The notes beneath the pieces are model-generated. The model was not told the origin of the DNA and made no database searches. It saw nothing but the letters and a program-made list of their open reading frames with translations. From Thermanaeromonas toyohensis ToBE (GTDB lineage: Bacteria; Bacillota; DSM-521; Neomoorellales; Neomoorellaceae): 64,000 nucleotides of DNA. Positions 56,191 to 64,000 of this stretch are shown here, one piece after another (position 1 is the stretch's first letter; the number at the start of each line of letters is the position of its first letter). The DNA lies in contig NZ_LT838272.1 in assembly GCF_900176005.1 (NCBI RefSeq), positions 2,437,587 through 2,501,586 on the forward strand, given 5' to 3'. The position numbers and the translations under genes are program-made.

Positions 56191-56676
56191 CCGCTCCCAA
56201 AGCTTTTGAACCTGATTCTTTATTTCTTTTACTCGTATCTCATGTAGCTCCTCCCGGCATCTGGTATACACATCGAAGGCCAAAAGTAGTAGCCTATCCA
56301 CCAGTGAATAAGTAAATTCCAAATCCTCCCAAGACACCCGTCCTTCCCCTATCTCAGGTTTCAATTCCTGACGTAAGGCCTCTTTCAATAGCAACACAAA
56401 ACCTATGGCCTCGCCAGGTGAAAAATCCTGGACCGCCCGGATGCGAACTATTCTATCCATATAGGGATAAAGTTCTTTTTCACTTGCCCCCTTAAGCCAA
56501 CCCTCATACAACCCTTCCAACCCTTCCCGCAAGGCCTGGCCTACTGGGTTAGCAAAGGGATCATTTTCTTGAATCAAAAACTTAGCTGTATCTGCGGGAT
56601 AAGTGTTTACCACTAAATAGAACCACCTAGCCACGATCTCTGGCTTTTTTTCTGCTAATATTTTGGGCAGCTTCAT
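56170..56676 (-). CDS. RsbRD N-terminal-domain protein associated with dsr genes
   Basis: A 168-residue, all-helical protein like the N-terminal domain of RsbRD stressosome proteins (E-I-V-A-R-W-F, D-P-F-A-N-P-V-G-Q-A-L-R-E-G-L, F-S-P-G-E-A-I-G-F-V-L-L-L-K). From memory, such a protein stands before dsrMKJOP in many sulfate reducers; the function is unknown, perhaps haem or signal binding. The ATG at 56676 follows GAAGGAA. It lies 205 bp before dsrK on the same strand. Confidence 0.75.
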   Translation of the reverse strand: MKLPKILAEKKPEIVARWFYLVVNTYPADTAKFLIQENDPFANPVGQALREGLEGLYEGWLKGASEKELYPYMDRIVRIRAVQDFSPGEAIGFVLLLKEALRQELKPEIGEGRVSWEDLEFTYSLVDRLLLLAFDVYTRCREELHEIRVKEIKNQVQKLWERVNKGTY

Positions 56677-57053
56677 GCTTCTATTTCCTTCTCTTTTTAG
56701 CGTTTTCTTGAGGAGCACTCTTCTGTTTTTCTCTATCTATTTTTCTTTTCTATTTCTTACCAAGCTCGTCTTCTCTATACCGCCTCTTTCTTCTCCTTAT
56801 TTCTATAAATTTTTAACAAGGGAAGGATGCTTTTTCGTTCTCACTGGAACTACTTCTGTTATTTTTAAATTTCATTCGCTATTTCTTTTTAAATTCCTGC
56901 CAAGGGACCTAAATTTTTGTGAGAGTAAGTAATAGAACAAACTTCCGCTATCCTTAACTTAAACCGAGCCATTCCTTATTTATTTTCTTGACTTAGAAGG
57001 GTATGTTAAGGTTATACTCAGAGTAGTTCACTTTGTCCTAACTGGTGGTTAAA
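56677..57053. other. 377-bp divergent region between the RsbRD-like gene and resB
   Basis: AT-rich. On the plus strand TTGACT (56988-56993) and TATACT (57013-57018) could be the resB promoter, but the 19-base spacer is long. No equally good promoter was found for the RsbRD-dsr unit on the minus strand, and no sigma-54 site was seen there. Confidence 0.45.
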
Positions 57054-58025
57054 ATGCGCTTTTTATCCTCCATGAGGCTGGCCATATACCTTCTTTTAAT
57101 CTTAGGAGCCCTAGCTGCTGCTGGCAGCCTTATCCCCCAGGGTCAACCCCCTGAATTCTACCGGGCTTATTACGGAAACCTGTTAGGAGGACTTCTGTTA
57201 CGGTTCTCCTTGCACGACGTTTACCATAGCTGGTGGTTTATTACTCTGGGGGGACTGCTAGGAATCAATCTCCTCGTCTGCACAGCCCGCCGGGTAAGAC
57301 AAGTAAAGGGTATAAGGGGATGGGGATCCCTACTCCTACATGTTGGCGTGCTAGTAATCCTTGTGGGAGCCATACTTTCTGGGGCTTTAAAAAGAAGCGT
57401 TTATGTGGAAATGGGCGTGGGGGATAGCCTAGATCTTACTTCTTACGGTTTTCCTAATACAACCCTTACCGTAGAAAACTTTAAGATAGAATATTATCCT
57501 AACCTAGAGCCCAAGCAATACATAAGCTATGTAACCTTGAAGACCGCCCAAGGCAAGCAAACTAAGAAGGAAATTAAGGTTAACTATCCCCTGGAATTTG
57601 TTGGGTTTAAAATATATCAGGTGAGTTACGGCTGGCTCCTAAAAGGCCAAGTGGTATCCAGCGATAAAATAATCCCCTTTGAATTGCCAGATAAAAAAAG
57701 CCTTCCTCTAGATGAAACTAAGGGTATACGGTTACTTTTTATGTTTCTCCCCGACTACGATGAAGAAAGTGAAAGGTTGGAAACTCGTTCTCCTTTACCT
57801 CGTAATCCCCGCTTGGCCTCTGCTCTAATGAAAGGACACGAGATATTGGAGATAACCCTTATCCGTCCAGGGGAAACAGCTAAACTTAAGGAGTACTCTG
57901 TCACCTTTTCTGGCTACCGGTACTATACAGGCTTAGAAATAAAAAAAGATCCGGCTCTATGGATACTGTATGCCGGTTTTATATTGCTCCTAGGTGGCCT
58001 CGCTATGAGATACCTTTTTAGGTGA
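57054..58025 (+). CDS. resB: ResB-like cytochrome c biogenesis protein
   Basis: A 323-residue ResB-family protein with three N-terminal helices, a large extracytoplasmic part (about residues 115-295) and one C-terminal helix. Motifs S-M-R-L-A-I-Y-L-L and Y-P-L-E-F-V-G-F-K-I-Y-Q-V-S-Y are typical. With CcsA/ResC it forms the system II haem ligase; no ccsA lies next to it in this window. The ATG at 57054 follows GGTGG; a GTG at 57045 is less likely. Confidence 0.88.
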   Translation: MRFLSSMRLAIYLLLILGALAAAGSLIPQGQPPEFYRAYYGNLLGGLLLRFSLHDVYHSWWFITLGGLLGINLLVCTARRVRQVKGIRGWGSLLLHVGVLVILVGAILSGALKRSVYVEMGVGDSLDLTSYGFPNTTLTVENFKIEYYPNLEPKQYISYVTLKTAQGKQTKKEIKVNYPLEFVGFKIYQVSYGWLLKGQVVSSDKIIPFELPDKKSLPLDETKGIRLLFMFLPDYDEESERLETRSPLPRNPRLASALMKGHEILEITLIRPGETAKLKEYSVTFSGYRYYTGLEIKKDPALWILYAGFILLLGGLAMRYLFR

Positions 58026-58035
58026 GATGACCTTT

Positions 58036-58383
58036 TTAAGAGCGTATCATAGTAAGAAGCATTTTAAAATTATCCAGCGCCCGAAGGGCGTGAGGCTGGT
58101 TGGCAGGCATAATTATGGCTTCCCCGCTTTTAAGCCTGAAGGGCTGACCCGCTATGGTAATCTCTACTTCCCCCTCCAACACCTGTACCAAAGCATCATA
58201 AGGAGCTGTATGCTCGCTTAAGCCTTGCCCAGCGGCAAAGGCGAATAAAGTTACTGTCCCCGCCTTTTTATCGATAAGGGTCCGGCTCACAATGGAACCT
58301 TCCTGGTAACTTACCAACTCCCTTAAGTTGGCCACTCGGGCTTCTAAACTTTGAGTTGCTGACTGGTCCATATTATGATGCAT
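58036..58383 (-). CDS. small cupin protein
   Basis: A 115-residue single-domain cupin (E-H-T-A-P-Y-D-A-L-V-Q-V-L-E-G-E-V-E-I, then P-A-N-Q-P-H-A-L-R-A). Metal-binding histidines are partly conserved. Such proteins are common in anaerobes and have no assigned substrate. It has GGAGGG before the ATG and its own promoter, which lies at the broken edge of the NrfD remnant. Confidence 0.87.
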   Translation of the reverse strand: MHHNMDQSATQSLEARVANLRELVSYQEGSIVSRTLIDKKAGTVTLFAFAAGQGLSEHTAPYDALVQVLEGEVEITIAGQPFRLKSGEAIIMPANQPHALRALDNFKMLLTMIRS

Positions 58384-58429
58384 CTTTTTCCCTCCTAAAT
58401 ATCTAGGTCTTGGTATTCAATCTGTTTAC

Positions 58430-58438
58430 ATTATATCA
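58430..58438 (-). promoter_or_regulatory. extended -10 promoter of the cupin gene
   Basis: TGA-TATAAT on the minus strand about 50 bases before the cupin ATG; no good -35, as expected for an extended -10 promoter. Confidence 0.5.
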
Positions 58439-58445
58439 TTACTCC

Positions 58446-59249
58446 CCGGTGCCCGCCGCCATCATTATTAACATAGCCTTACCCCGCAGGAAAAAGGAGT
58501 GCAGCGTCGAAGATGAACATGAAGAGTTAACGCGCTCGGGCGAAGAAGAAAACGGCGGGTTAACCGTTGCGGGAATCGTACTGGTATTGGCCATTATTTT
58601 AAGCAGCAGTTTCCTCTTTGCTTTAAACATAGCCAAGCCTTTCTGGAATACAGCCATCTTGCCTCTCCTGTTCTTAGGCGCGGCTATAACTTCTGGCGGG
58701 GCTTTGTTGACCATCCTCACCAGCATTCTGTGGCCCGAAGATAAAACCCTTCTAGCGCTACTTAAACAAGTGGTTCTGTATTCTTTAGCCCTTACAGCTT
58801 TTATAGAGTTTAGCGAGATTTTCCTGGCGGTTAAAGGCGATATCCCGGAACATTATGAAGTAGCTCGCTCTCTGCTCGTAGGCCGCTATGCTTGGCCTTT
58901 TGGGTTAGGGGTAGTGTTCCTAGCCTTTGTGCTGCCCGTTAGTTTGCTGCTCCCTCTCCAGTCGGGTGGGGCCAAGACTTTGGGGGGCTGCATATCTATA
59001 CTGGCCGGTTTTTTCACCTTACGGTTCTTGTTTGTGGTACCTGCCCAGGGGGTTGCCGTCCTTAAGGGCTTGGAAAACGCTATTATGGAACCACGCTATT
59101 CCTACGACTATCTTCCCAGTATAGGAGAATGGTTAATTGTAATCTTCCTTTGCGGCCTGGTAGCAGCCGTAGTGCTAGCGGGCCTGGACAAACTTAAAGA
59201 ATTCAGGGTGGTAGGAGAAGGGAACAAGGAGGCGAAAATAAATGCCTAA
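58446..59249 (+). pseudogene. NrfD-like membrane subunit, 5' truncated
   Basis: The frame corresponds to roughly the last 230 residues of an NrfD-family protein: the K-P-F-W-N-T-A-I-L-P-L-L-F-L block matches A-R-P-Y-W-N-T-G-L-F-P-V-I-F of the intact copy at 26738-27958. The first half, with four to five helices, is missing and no ribosome binding site precedes the frame. The break lies near 58440, beside the cupin promoter. It overlaps the next gene by eight bases as in an intact operon, so this is the relic of a second molybdoenzyme operon whose ferredoxin gene is gone. Confidence 0.75.
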
Positions 59250-61582
59250 GGGCTTGCTTATGAACCGGCGACAGTTCCTTAAAACTTCCGCTCTTTTAGG
59301 AGGCTCGGCCATCTTGCTCTCTAAGGTGGAAAAGGCATTTAATGATGTAGCCGAAGCCTAAAGCAGAGGCGAATACCCTTTGGGCAAGCCAGAGAGCTAT
59401 ATAGCTACTGTCTGTTTGCAATGCAATACAGGGTGCGGGATAAAGGCCAAAATCTATGACGGTGTAGTGGTCAAGATCGATGGGAATCCCTTAAACCCCT
59501 GGACCATGCATCCTCCCCTGCCTTACCAGTCCAATCTAGAAGAGGTAGCCAAAATAGACGGTGCCATATGCCCCAAAGGTCAGGCCGGTATCCAAACTTT
59601 ATACGATCCTTACCGCCTCCGGAAAGTCCTAAAACGGGCAGGCAAACGGGGGGAGAACAAGTGGATTACCATCCCCTTTGAACAGGCAGTGGAGGAAATA
59701 GTTAACGGCGGTTACCTGTTTAAAAACGTCCCTGGAGAGGAAAACCGTTATGTGCCGGGGTTGAAGGACATATTCGCTCTGCGCAACCCTAAGCTAAGTA
59801 AAGAGATGGCCAAGGACGTAAAAAAGATCTGGAGCAAGGAATTAACCGTAGAGCAGTTTAAGGCTAAGTATAAGGATCATTTGAAGGTCCTGATAGACCC
59901 AGATCACCCAGATTTGGGACCCAAAAATAACCAGTTAGTATTTATGTGGGGCCGCCTTAAGAAAGGACGAGAAGAATTTATCAAACGTTTTGTCCAGGAT
60001 GGCTTCGGCTCGGTGAACACCCACGGTCATACCACTGTGTGCCAAGGCTCCCTTTATTTCCTGGGCAAGGCCATGAGTGAACAATATGTATTTAACGAGA
60101 GCGACGGGAAGATGAAATGGACAGGCGGGCAGAAATTTTACTGGCAAGCTGATCTCCAACATGCGCGCTTTGTGCTCTTTGTAGGTGCTTCGCCTTTCGA
60201 GGGCAACTACGGGCCTTCTCACCGTGTTCCCGGGATTACCGAGGGGCTGGCCAGTGGTCGCTTAAAATACGCCGTTATCGACCCCCGTTTTTCCAAGACT
60301 GCAGCTAAAGCCTGGAAGTGGTTGCCCAACAAACCTGGCACCGAAGCCGCCCTAGCCTTGGCTATAATCCGCTGGATGATCGATAACCAGCGTTTTAACG
60401 AAATGTATGTGCGCAATGCCAACAAGGCAGCGGCTAAGGTTGATGGTGAGGCTTCCTGGACTAATGCTACCTGGCTGGTGAAGATAGAAAACGGGAAACC
60501 GGTGAGATTCTTAAGAGGTTCGGACTTAGGATGGCCCAAGCAGGTTAGAGAAGCTGAGGTAAAGGGACAGAAGGTAAAGTATGAATTCGATCCCTTTATA
60601 GTCCTGTCTGCCGGTCAACCTGTCCCCTGCGACCCCAACGATACTGATAACCCTGTCGAAGGAGACCTACTGGTAGATACCAGTTTAAACGGGCACCAAG
60701 TTAAAAGCGCCTTACAACTCCTTTACGATGAAGCGAGGAAAAAATCCTTTGCCGAGTGGGCGGAAGTTGCCGGGGTCAACCCTGCTGACCTGGAGGAGGT
60801 AGCAAAAGAATTATTAACGTCCTACGGGAAAGCGGCGGCAGTAGACGTGCACCGGGGAGTATCCCAGCATACCAACGAGTTTTACAATGTTTTTGCCTGG
60901 ATGTGTGTTAACGTTTTATTGGGTAATTTTAACTGGGCAGGGGGTATGGTAAAGGCAACAACTTACGATCACTTTGGAGAAAAGAAAGGAAAACCTTATA
61001 ACCTCAAGGAGCTTAACCCGGGCAAACTCTCTCCTTTCAGGATAAGCATTATTCGCCATGAGGTGAAATACGAAGAGACTACCCTGTTCAAGGGATACCC
61101 GTCTTTACGACCCTGGTATCCCCTTTCCAGCGACGTTTACCAAGAAATCATACCTTCTATAGGCGACTCTTACCCTTATCCAGTCAAGGCCCTATTTCTT
61201 TACATGGGATCGCCGGTGTACTCCCTGCCGGCCGGCCATGCCAACATAGAGATACTGCGCAACCCGGAAAAACTCCCTCTTTTTGTGGCCATTGACATCA
61301 CCGTGGGCGAAACTTCTATGTACGCTGATTATATTTTCCCTTACGGAAATGATAAGGCCGGGCACAATGGCTTTCAGCCTCGGTTTCGGTCACTGGGCTT
61401 ATGGAGCTAGCGACATAGTAGTCGACGGCAAGGTCATAAAGGGAGACTCTCGAAGGGCGCGCGGGGTACACGCCAACGCTGCCATGCGCATCGACCCCGT
61501 GCTTAAAAACATGTGCTTGATCGATTTCCCCGGTGGCAGCGCTGTATTCTACGACACCCTGGTCAATCTGGTCAAGGTGTAG
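59242..61582 (+). pseudogene. decayed TtrA-like molybdopterin oxidoreductase
   Basis: A Tat signal (N-R-R-Q-F-L-K-T-S) starts at ATG 59242 or 59260, but codon 40 (59359-59361) is TAA, in frame with the remainder, which begins with an intact cluster motif (C-L-Q-C-N-T-G-C). The frame runs to a TAG at 61408-61410. Homology to the paralogue at 23592-26741 stops at Y-A-D-Y-I-F-P (about 61343) and resumes in another frame at I-R-P-G-T-M-A-F (to 61582), so about 270 codons are deleted with a frameshift. Three independent lesions mean it is not functional. Confidence 0.85.
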
Positions 61583-61926
61583 AGGGTTGGAAGTGAAGCT
61601 TAAGACTTAAGCTAAAAAAGGCTGTTAGCAGGCCCAAAAACCTGTGACGGCCGTATAGGGTTGGAAGCTTAAAACCCCGCTAAGGAAGGTTGCCCTGTCA
61701 GGAAAGGTTGTCTGACTCCTGAATTCTTAAGTTGGTGTTCCCCGCAGGCTGGCTGTGAAGGATAAAGAGGGAGACAGTGGATGCACTGCCTCCCTCTTAC
61801 GTCGTGATCATGAAGTTGTAAGACCGTCCAGTTCCTTTCTACTTGGTAACAACGTCCACGAAGTAATCCTTCTAAAACGAGAATAGTTTACACTTAATAG
61901 TATACATCTTTCCTTAGTTCCACAAG
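61583..61926. other. 344-bp gap between the pseudogene and cas3
   Basis: It contains a perfect short palindrome (AGCTTAAG, A, CTTAAGCT at 61597-61613) and a strong hairpin at 61765-61798: 15-base arms beginning AAGAGGGAGACAGTG with one mismatch and a 4-base loop. Only a weak T-run (CTCTTTATCC) follows on the minus strand, so it may end cas3 transcription weakly. No CRISPR repeats are present. Confidence 0.6.
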
Positions 61927-64000
61927 TTACACAAACCAGGCTTCGTTTAGCTCCTCCCTAGACACTATAGAAAGACCAGTATCCTCCCGATATAAAGTAT
62001 CTTCACTTAAACGTAGTATCGTCCGACCGGGAACACAACGTCCAATTTCCGCAGCCACTTCCAAAGGAACCTGAACCACAAAGTGATTCATCAGTCCCAT
62101 AAAAGCTTTCCTTTCGGTAAAACTCAAGCTCCCCAAAAAATCTTTTCGTACATATAACTCCCATATATCCTCAGGTTGAGAAATGCCAAACCTTCTCATA
62201 ACAACTTCCATTGCCCTATCGAGCTTGCCCCACCATCGTGGTACAAAAATTCCACAACTTGGGACCTCCGGCCCAAACGGATGAACATCCCGTAAAACGG
62301 AATGGTAGCCATAAGCTGCTTTTAAAAGTTTCTGTAAGACAGCCTGGTGGGTGTTGCGTCGGAAACACTCCTTATAAAACTCTCGTACCACCTGAGACGC
62401 TTCGTTCTCAGAAAAGGTAGGATACCAAGTAAGGCATAGGTCAGTAACCTGCCTTTGGTCTCCATCTCGATAAACATATGGTCGTGTGTCGGTTTCGTTT
62501 CCGCGGAGAAGTTTGATTACGTATAATCTTCCTATTTCCTCTTCTCCATGACGGTTGCATCTGCCAGCGGCCTGTACTACAGAAGGAATAACTGGCAAGG
62601 CACGTATCACTACACGGAAACTCAAATCTACCCCAGCTTCCAGCACTTGAGTACAAACTACTATAACCTGTAAGCCCTTGTTTACCGCGTTTCTAATCTC
62701 TTCTATACGGTCCTTTTTATGCAAAGGGGTGAGCCTGCCAGAAAGGAAATAAACGACCTCACTACCAAGCTGGTCTTTTATTATTGAATATACTTCTGAC
62801 GCATCTTTAATGGTATTACATATCACAGCTACAGAACCGCAAGATCTATATGCTTCGATGGCTTTACAGGCAAAGTACTCTTCATCTCCTTCCCCCAGCG
62901 TTTCCACCCTAAAGCGTGACACTACTGGCTGGGCTATACCTAAAGACACAACTTCTCCGAAAATACCTCCAGTCAATTCTGGAAGAGTGGCGGTTGTCAA
63001 CAGGACCTTGAGATTCAACTCCGCGGCTGCAGCTTCCATAAGGGCCAAGAAAAGATTCCAAACCCCAGCACTTATAATTTGCGGTTCATCTACAATTACA
63101 AAAGAATTCTTTAGCCCCTGAAGCCGCAAAGTGTGCTGGGCCCGAGCAGGGAAAAGGGCGGCAAAGAGTTGATTGAAAGTGGTAACCACCACCGGGGCCT
63201 GCCAAGAATCCAGTACTATATCCTCGTCTCTTTCTAGATCCTCGGCTTTTTCTTCTCCAAGCTTTTCGAACGACGAAAGATGATGATAGGTCATCACATC
63301 TAGGCCAGTGGCACTTTGGATTTCCGCTGCCGCTTGAGATAATATAGAAAGATAAGGGGCCACGTAAACAATACGCCGACATAACTTTCGCTTAACGGCC
63401 TCCAAGGCCACCGTCAGAGAAGTTAACGTTTTACCGTATCCTGTAGGAAGCTCCAGAGTAAATAAGTTACTGCCCTGCTCCTTCACAAATGTCTCTGCTG
63501 CCTTGTTTCGCCATCTTCCCCTAGCCTCTAGTAAAAACTCATCTGCTCCCGCCGCAACCAAAGCTTCTCGCCGAGCGCGGCAGAACTCTTCTATCTTTTG
63601 CAAAGCTTCGTATGCCATCTCGGAACTAATAGACTCATATGGTTTCTCTTCACCTAGGATGCAACCAGCGGCATGGAACCGATCAGCAGCAACCAAGCGC
63701 GAGTTTTCTATCTGCAAGCATAGTCGAGCCGCTTGGGCATATGGATTATTCCTTTCCACTAGCCTACCGACATAACGCTGCACATCACTGGACCATTTCC
63801 GCCAACGTAAGGTAATAGCCTCCAGCTTCCTTTCAAGGGTAGCAAGAGACAATTCACCTGCTTTACATAAGTCCTCTAACTCCGGAAAATACTCTACCGC
63901 TAGGGTTAAGATCCCCTTTAGGTCGCAATCTTGCAGATCTCCAGGCATGAATCTTCTGATCCAAGGTGGATATTCTTGCCCTGTGTCAGGTATGTCCCCA
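61927..64000 (-). CDS. cas3: Cas3 helicase (type I CRISPR), N-terminus beyond the window
   Basis: A superfamily 2 helicase of the Cas3 type, which unwinds and degrades target DNA recruited by Cascade. Walker A L-P-T-G-Y-G-K-T, DExx box V-D-E-P-Q, motif III T-T-A-T-L and motif VI Q-A-A-G-R-C-N-R-H-G are all present. An ATG lies at 63948, but the frame stays open upstream to the edge, so the nuclease HD domain, not seen in the 691 visible codons, is expected outside. It would be the last gene of a cas operon entering from the right. The subtype cannot be set from this part. Confidence 0.88.
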   Translation of the reverse strand, partial: GDIPDTGQEYPPWIRRFMPGDLQDCDLKGILTLAVEYFPELEDLCKAGELSLATLERKLEAITLRWRKWSSDVQRYVGRLVERNNPYAQAARLCLQIENSRLVAADRFHAAGCILGEEKPYESISSEMAYEALQKIEEFCRARREALVAAGADEFLLEARGRWRNKAAETFVKEQGSNLFTLELPTGYGKTLTSLTVALEAVKRKLCRRIVYVAPYLSILSQAAAEIQSATGLDVMTYHHLSSFEKLGEEKAEDLERDEDIVLDSWQAPVVVTTFNQLFAALFPARAQHTLRLQGLKNSFVIVDEPQIISAGVWNLFLALMEAAAAELNLKVLLTTATLPELTGGIFGEVVSLGIAQPVVSRFRVETLGEGDEEYFACKAIEAYRSCGSVAVICNTIKDASEVYSIIKDQLGSEVVYFLSGRLTPLHKKDRIEEIRNAVNKGLQVIVVCTQVLEAGVDLSFRVVIRALPVIPSVVQAAGRCNRHGEEEIGRLYVIKLLRGNETDTRPYVYRDGDQRQVTDLCLTWYPTFSENEASQVVREFYKECFRRNTHQAVLQKLLKAAYGYHSVLRDVHPFGPEVPSCGIFVPRWWGKLDRAMEVVMRRFGISQPEDIWELYVRKDFLGSLSFTERKAFMGLMNHFVVQVPLEVAAEIGRCVPGRTILRLSEDTLYREDTGLSIVSREELNEAWFV

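Noticed and set aside
59359-59361. Recoded stop (selenocysteine) in the TtrA-like gene
   Set aside because: The codon is TAA, not TGA, lies between the Tat signal and the first cluster, and the gene has further lesions.
61765-61798. Strong intrinsic terminator
   Set aside because: The 15-bp hairpin is real but lacks a proper T-run on either strand; kept only as a hairpin.

Overview
The window looks like the chromosome of a thermophilic, anaerobic, sulfite/thiosulfate/tetrathionate-respiring Firmicute of the Moorella/Thermanaeromonas type. The evidence is the Firmicute gene order alaS-ireB-ruvX-DUF1292-mltG, the reductive Dsr system, AGGAGG-type ribosome binding sites with frequent GTG/TTG starts, and TTGACA/TATAAT promoters. 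This assignment is an inference from gene content; no rRNA or tRNA gene was found.

Layout. (1) 1-9193 (minus): one long dissimilatory sulfite reductase operon, read ferredoxin, dsrA, dsrB, dsrM, dsrK, a possible 21-residue peptide, dsrC, a one-cysteine dsrC paralogue, a second divergent dsrA/dsrB pair, dsrN, and the first codons of another gene at the edge. (2) 9433-11052: a YeiH-type anion transporter with a 46-residue membrane peptide. (3) 11539-22653: the alaS-ireB-X-AKR-ruvX-DUF1292 block and mltG, separated by an insert holding VanW, an EamA half-transporter and a sulfite reductase/TusA/JAMM-protease operon with a clear promoter and operator; resA lies upstream of alaS. (4) 22738-34321: ccdA, a tetrathionate-reductase-like ABC complex behind a sigma-54 promoter, and its probable periplasmic-binding protein/histidine kinase/NtrC regulators, preceded by an M48 protease. 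(5) 34355-50660: nucleotide and nucleoside scavenging: a surface double 5'-nucleotidase, a BmpA-type ABC importer, deoB/pdp/deoC, a GntR regulator, psuG/psuK and a UroD-fold protein, several with related palindromic operators. (6) 50847-56676: a second transmembrane Dsr complex in the order dsrK-J-O-P-M, with an RsbRD-type protein upstream. (7) 57054-61582: resB, a cupin, and a decayed molybdopterin oxidoreductase operon. (8) 61927-64000: a Cas3 helicase cut by the window edge.

How it fits together. Sulfite, made in the cell or released from tetrathionate/thiosulfate, would be reduced by DsrAB. DsrC would carry the sulfur as a trisulfide, and DsrMK and/or DsrKJOPM would return electrons from menaquinone. 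ResA, CcdA and ResB serve maturation of c-type haems such as those of DsrJ. DsrN would amidate sirohaem for the five sirohaem-reductase polypeptides encoded here. A separate small sulfite reductase with TusA and a JAMM protease probably serves biosynthetic sulfur transfer. The nucleotide block would turn extracellular nucleotides into nucleosides, import them and feed deoxyribose/ribose phosphate into central metabolism.
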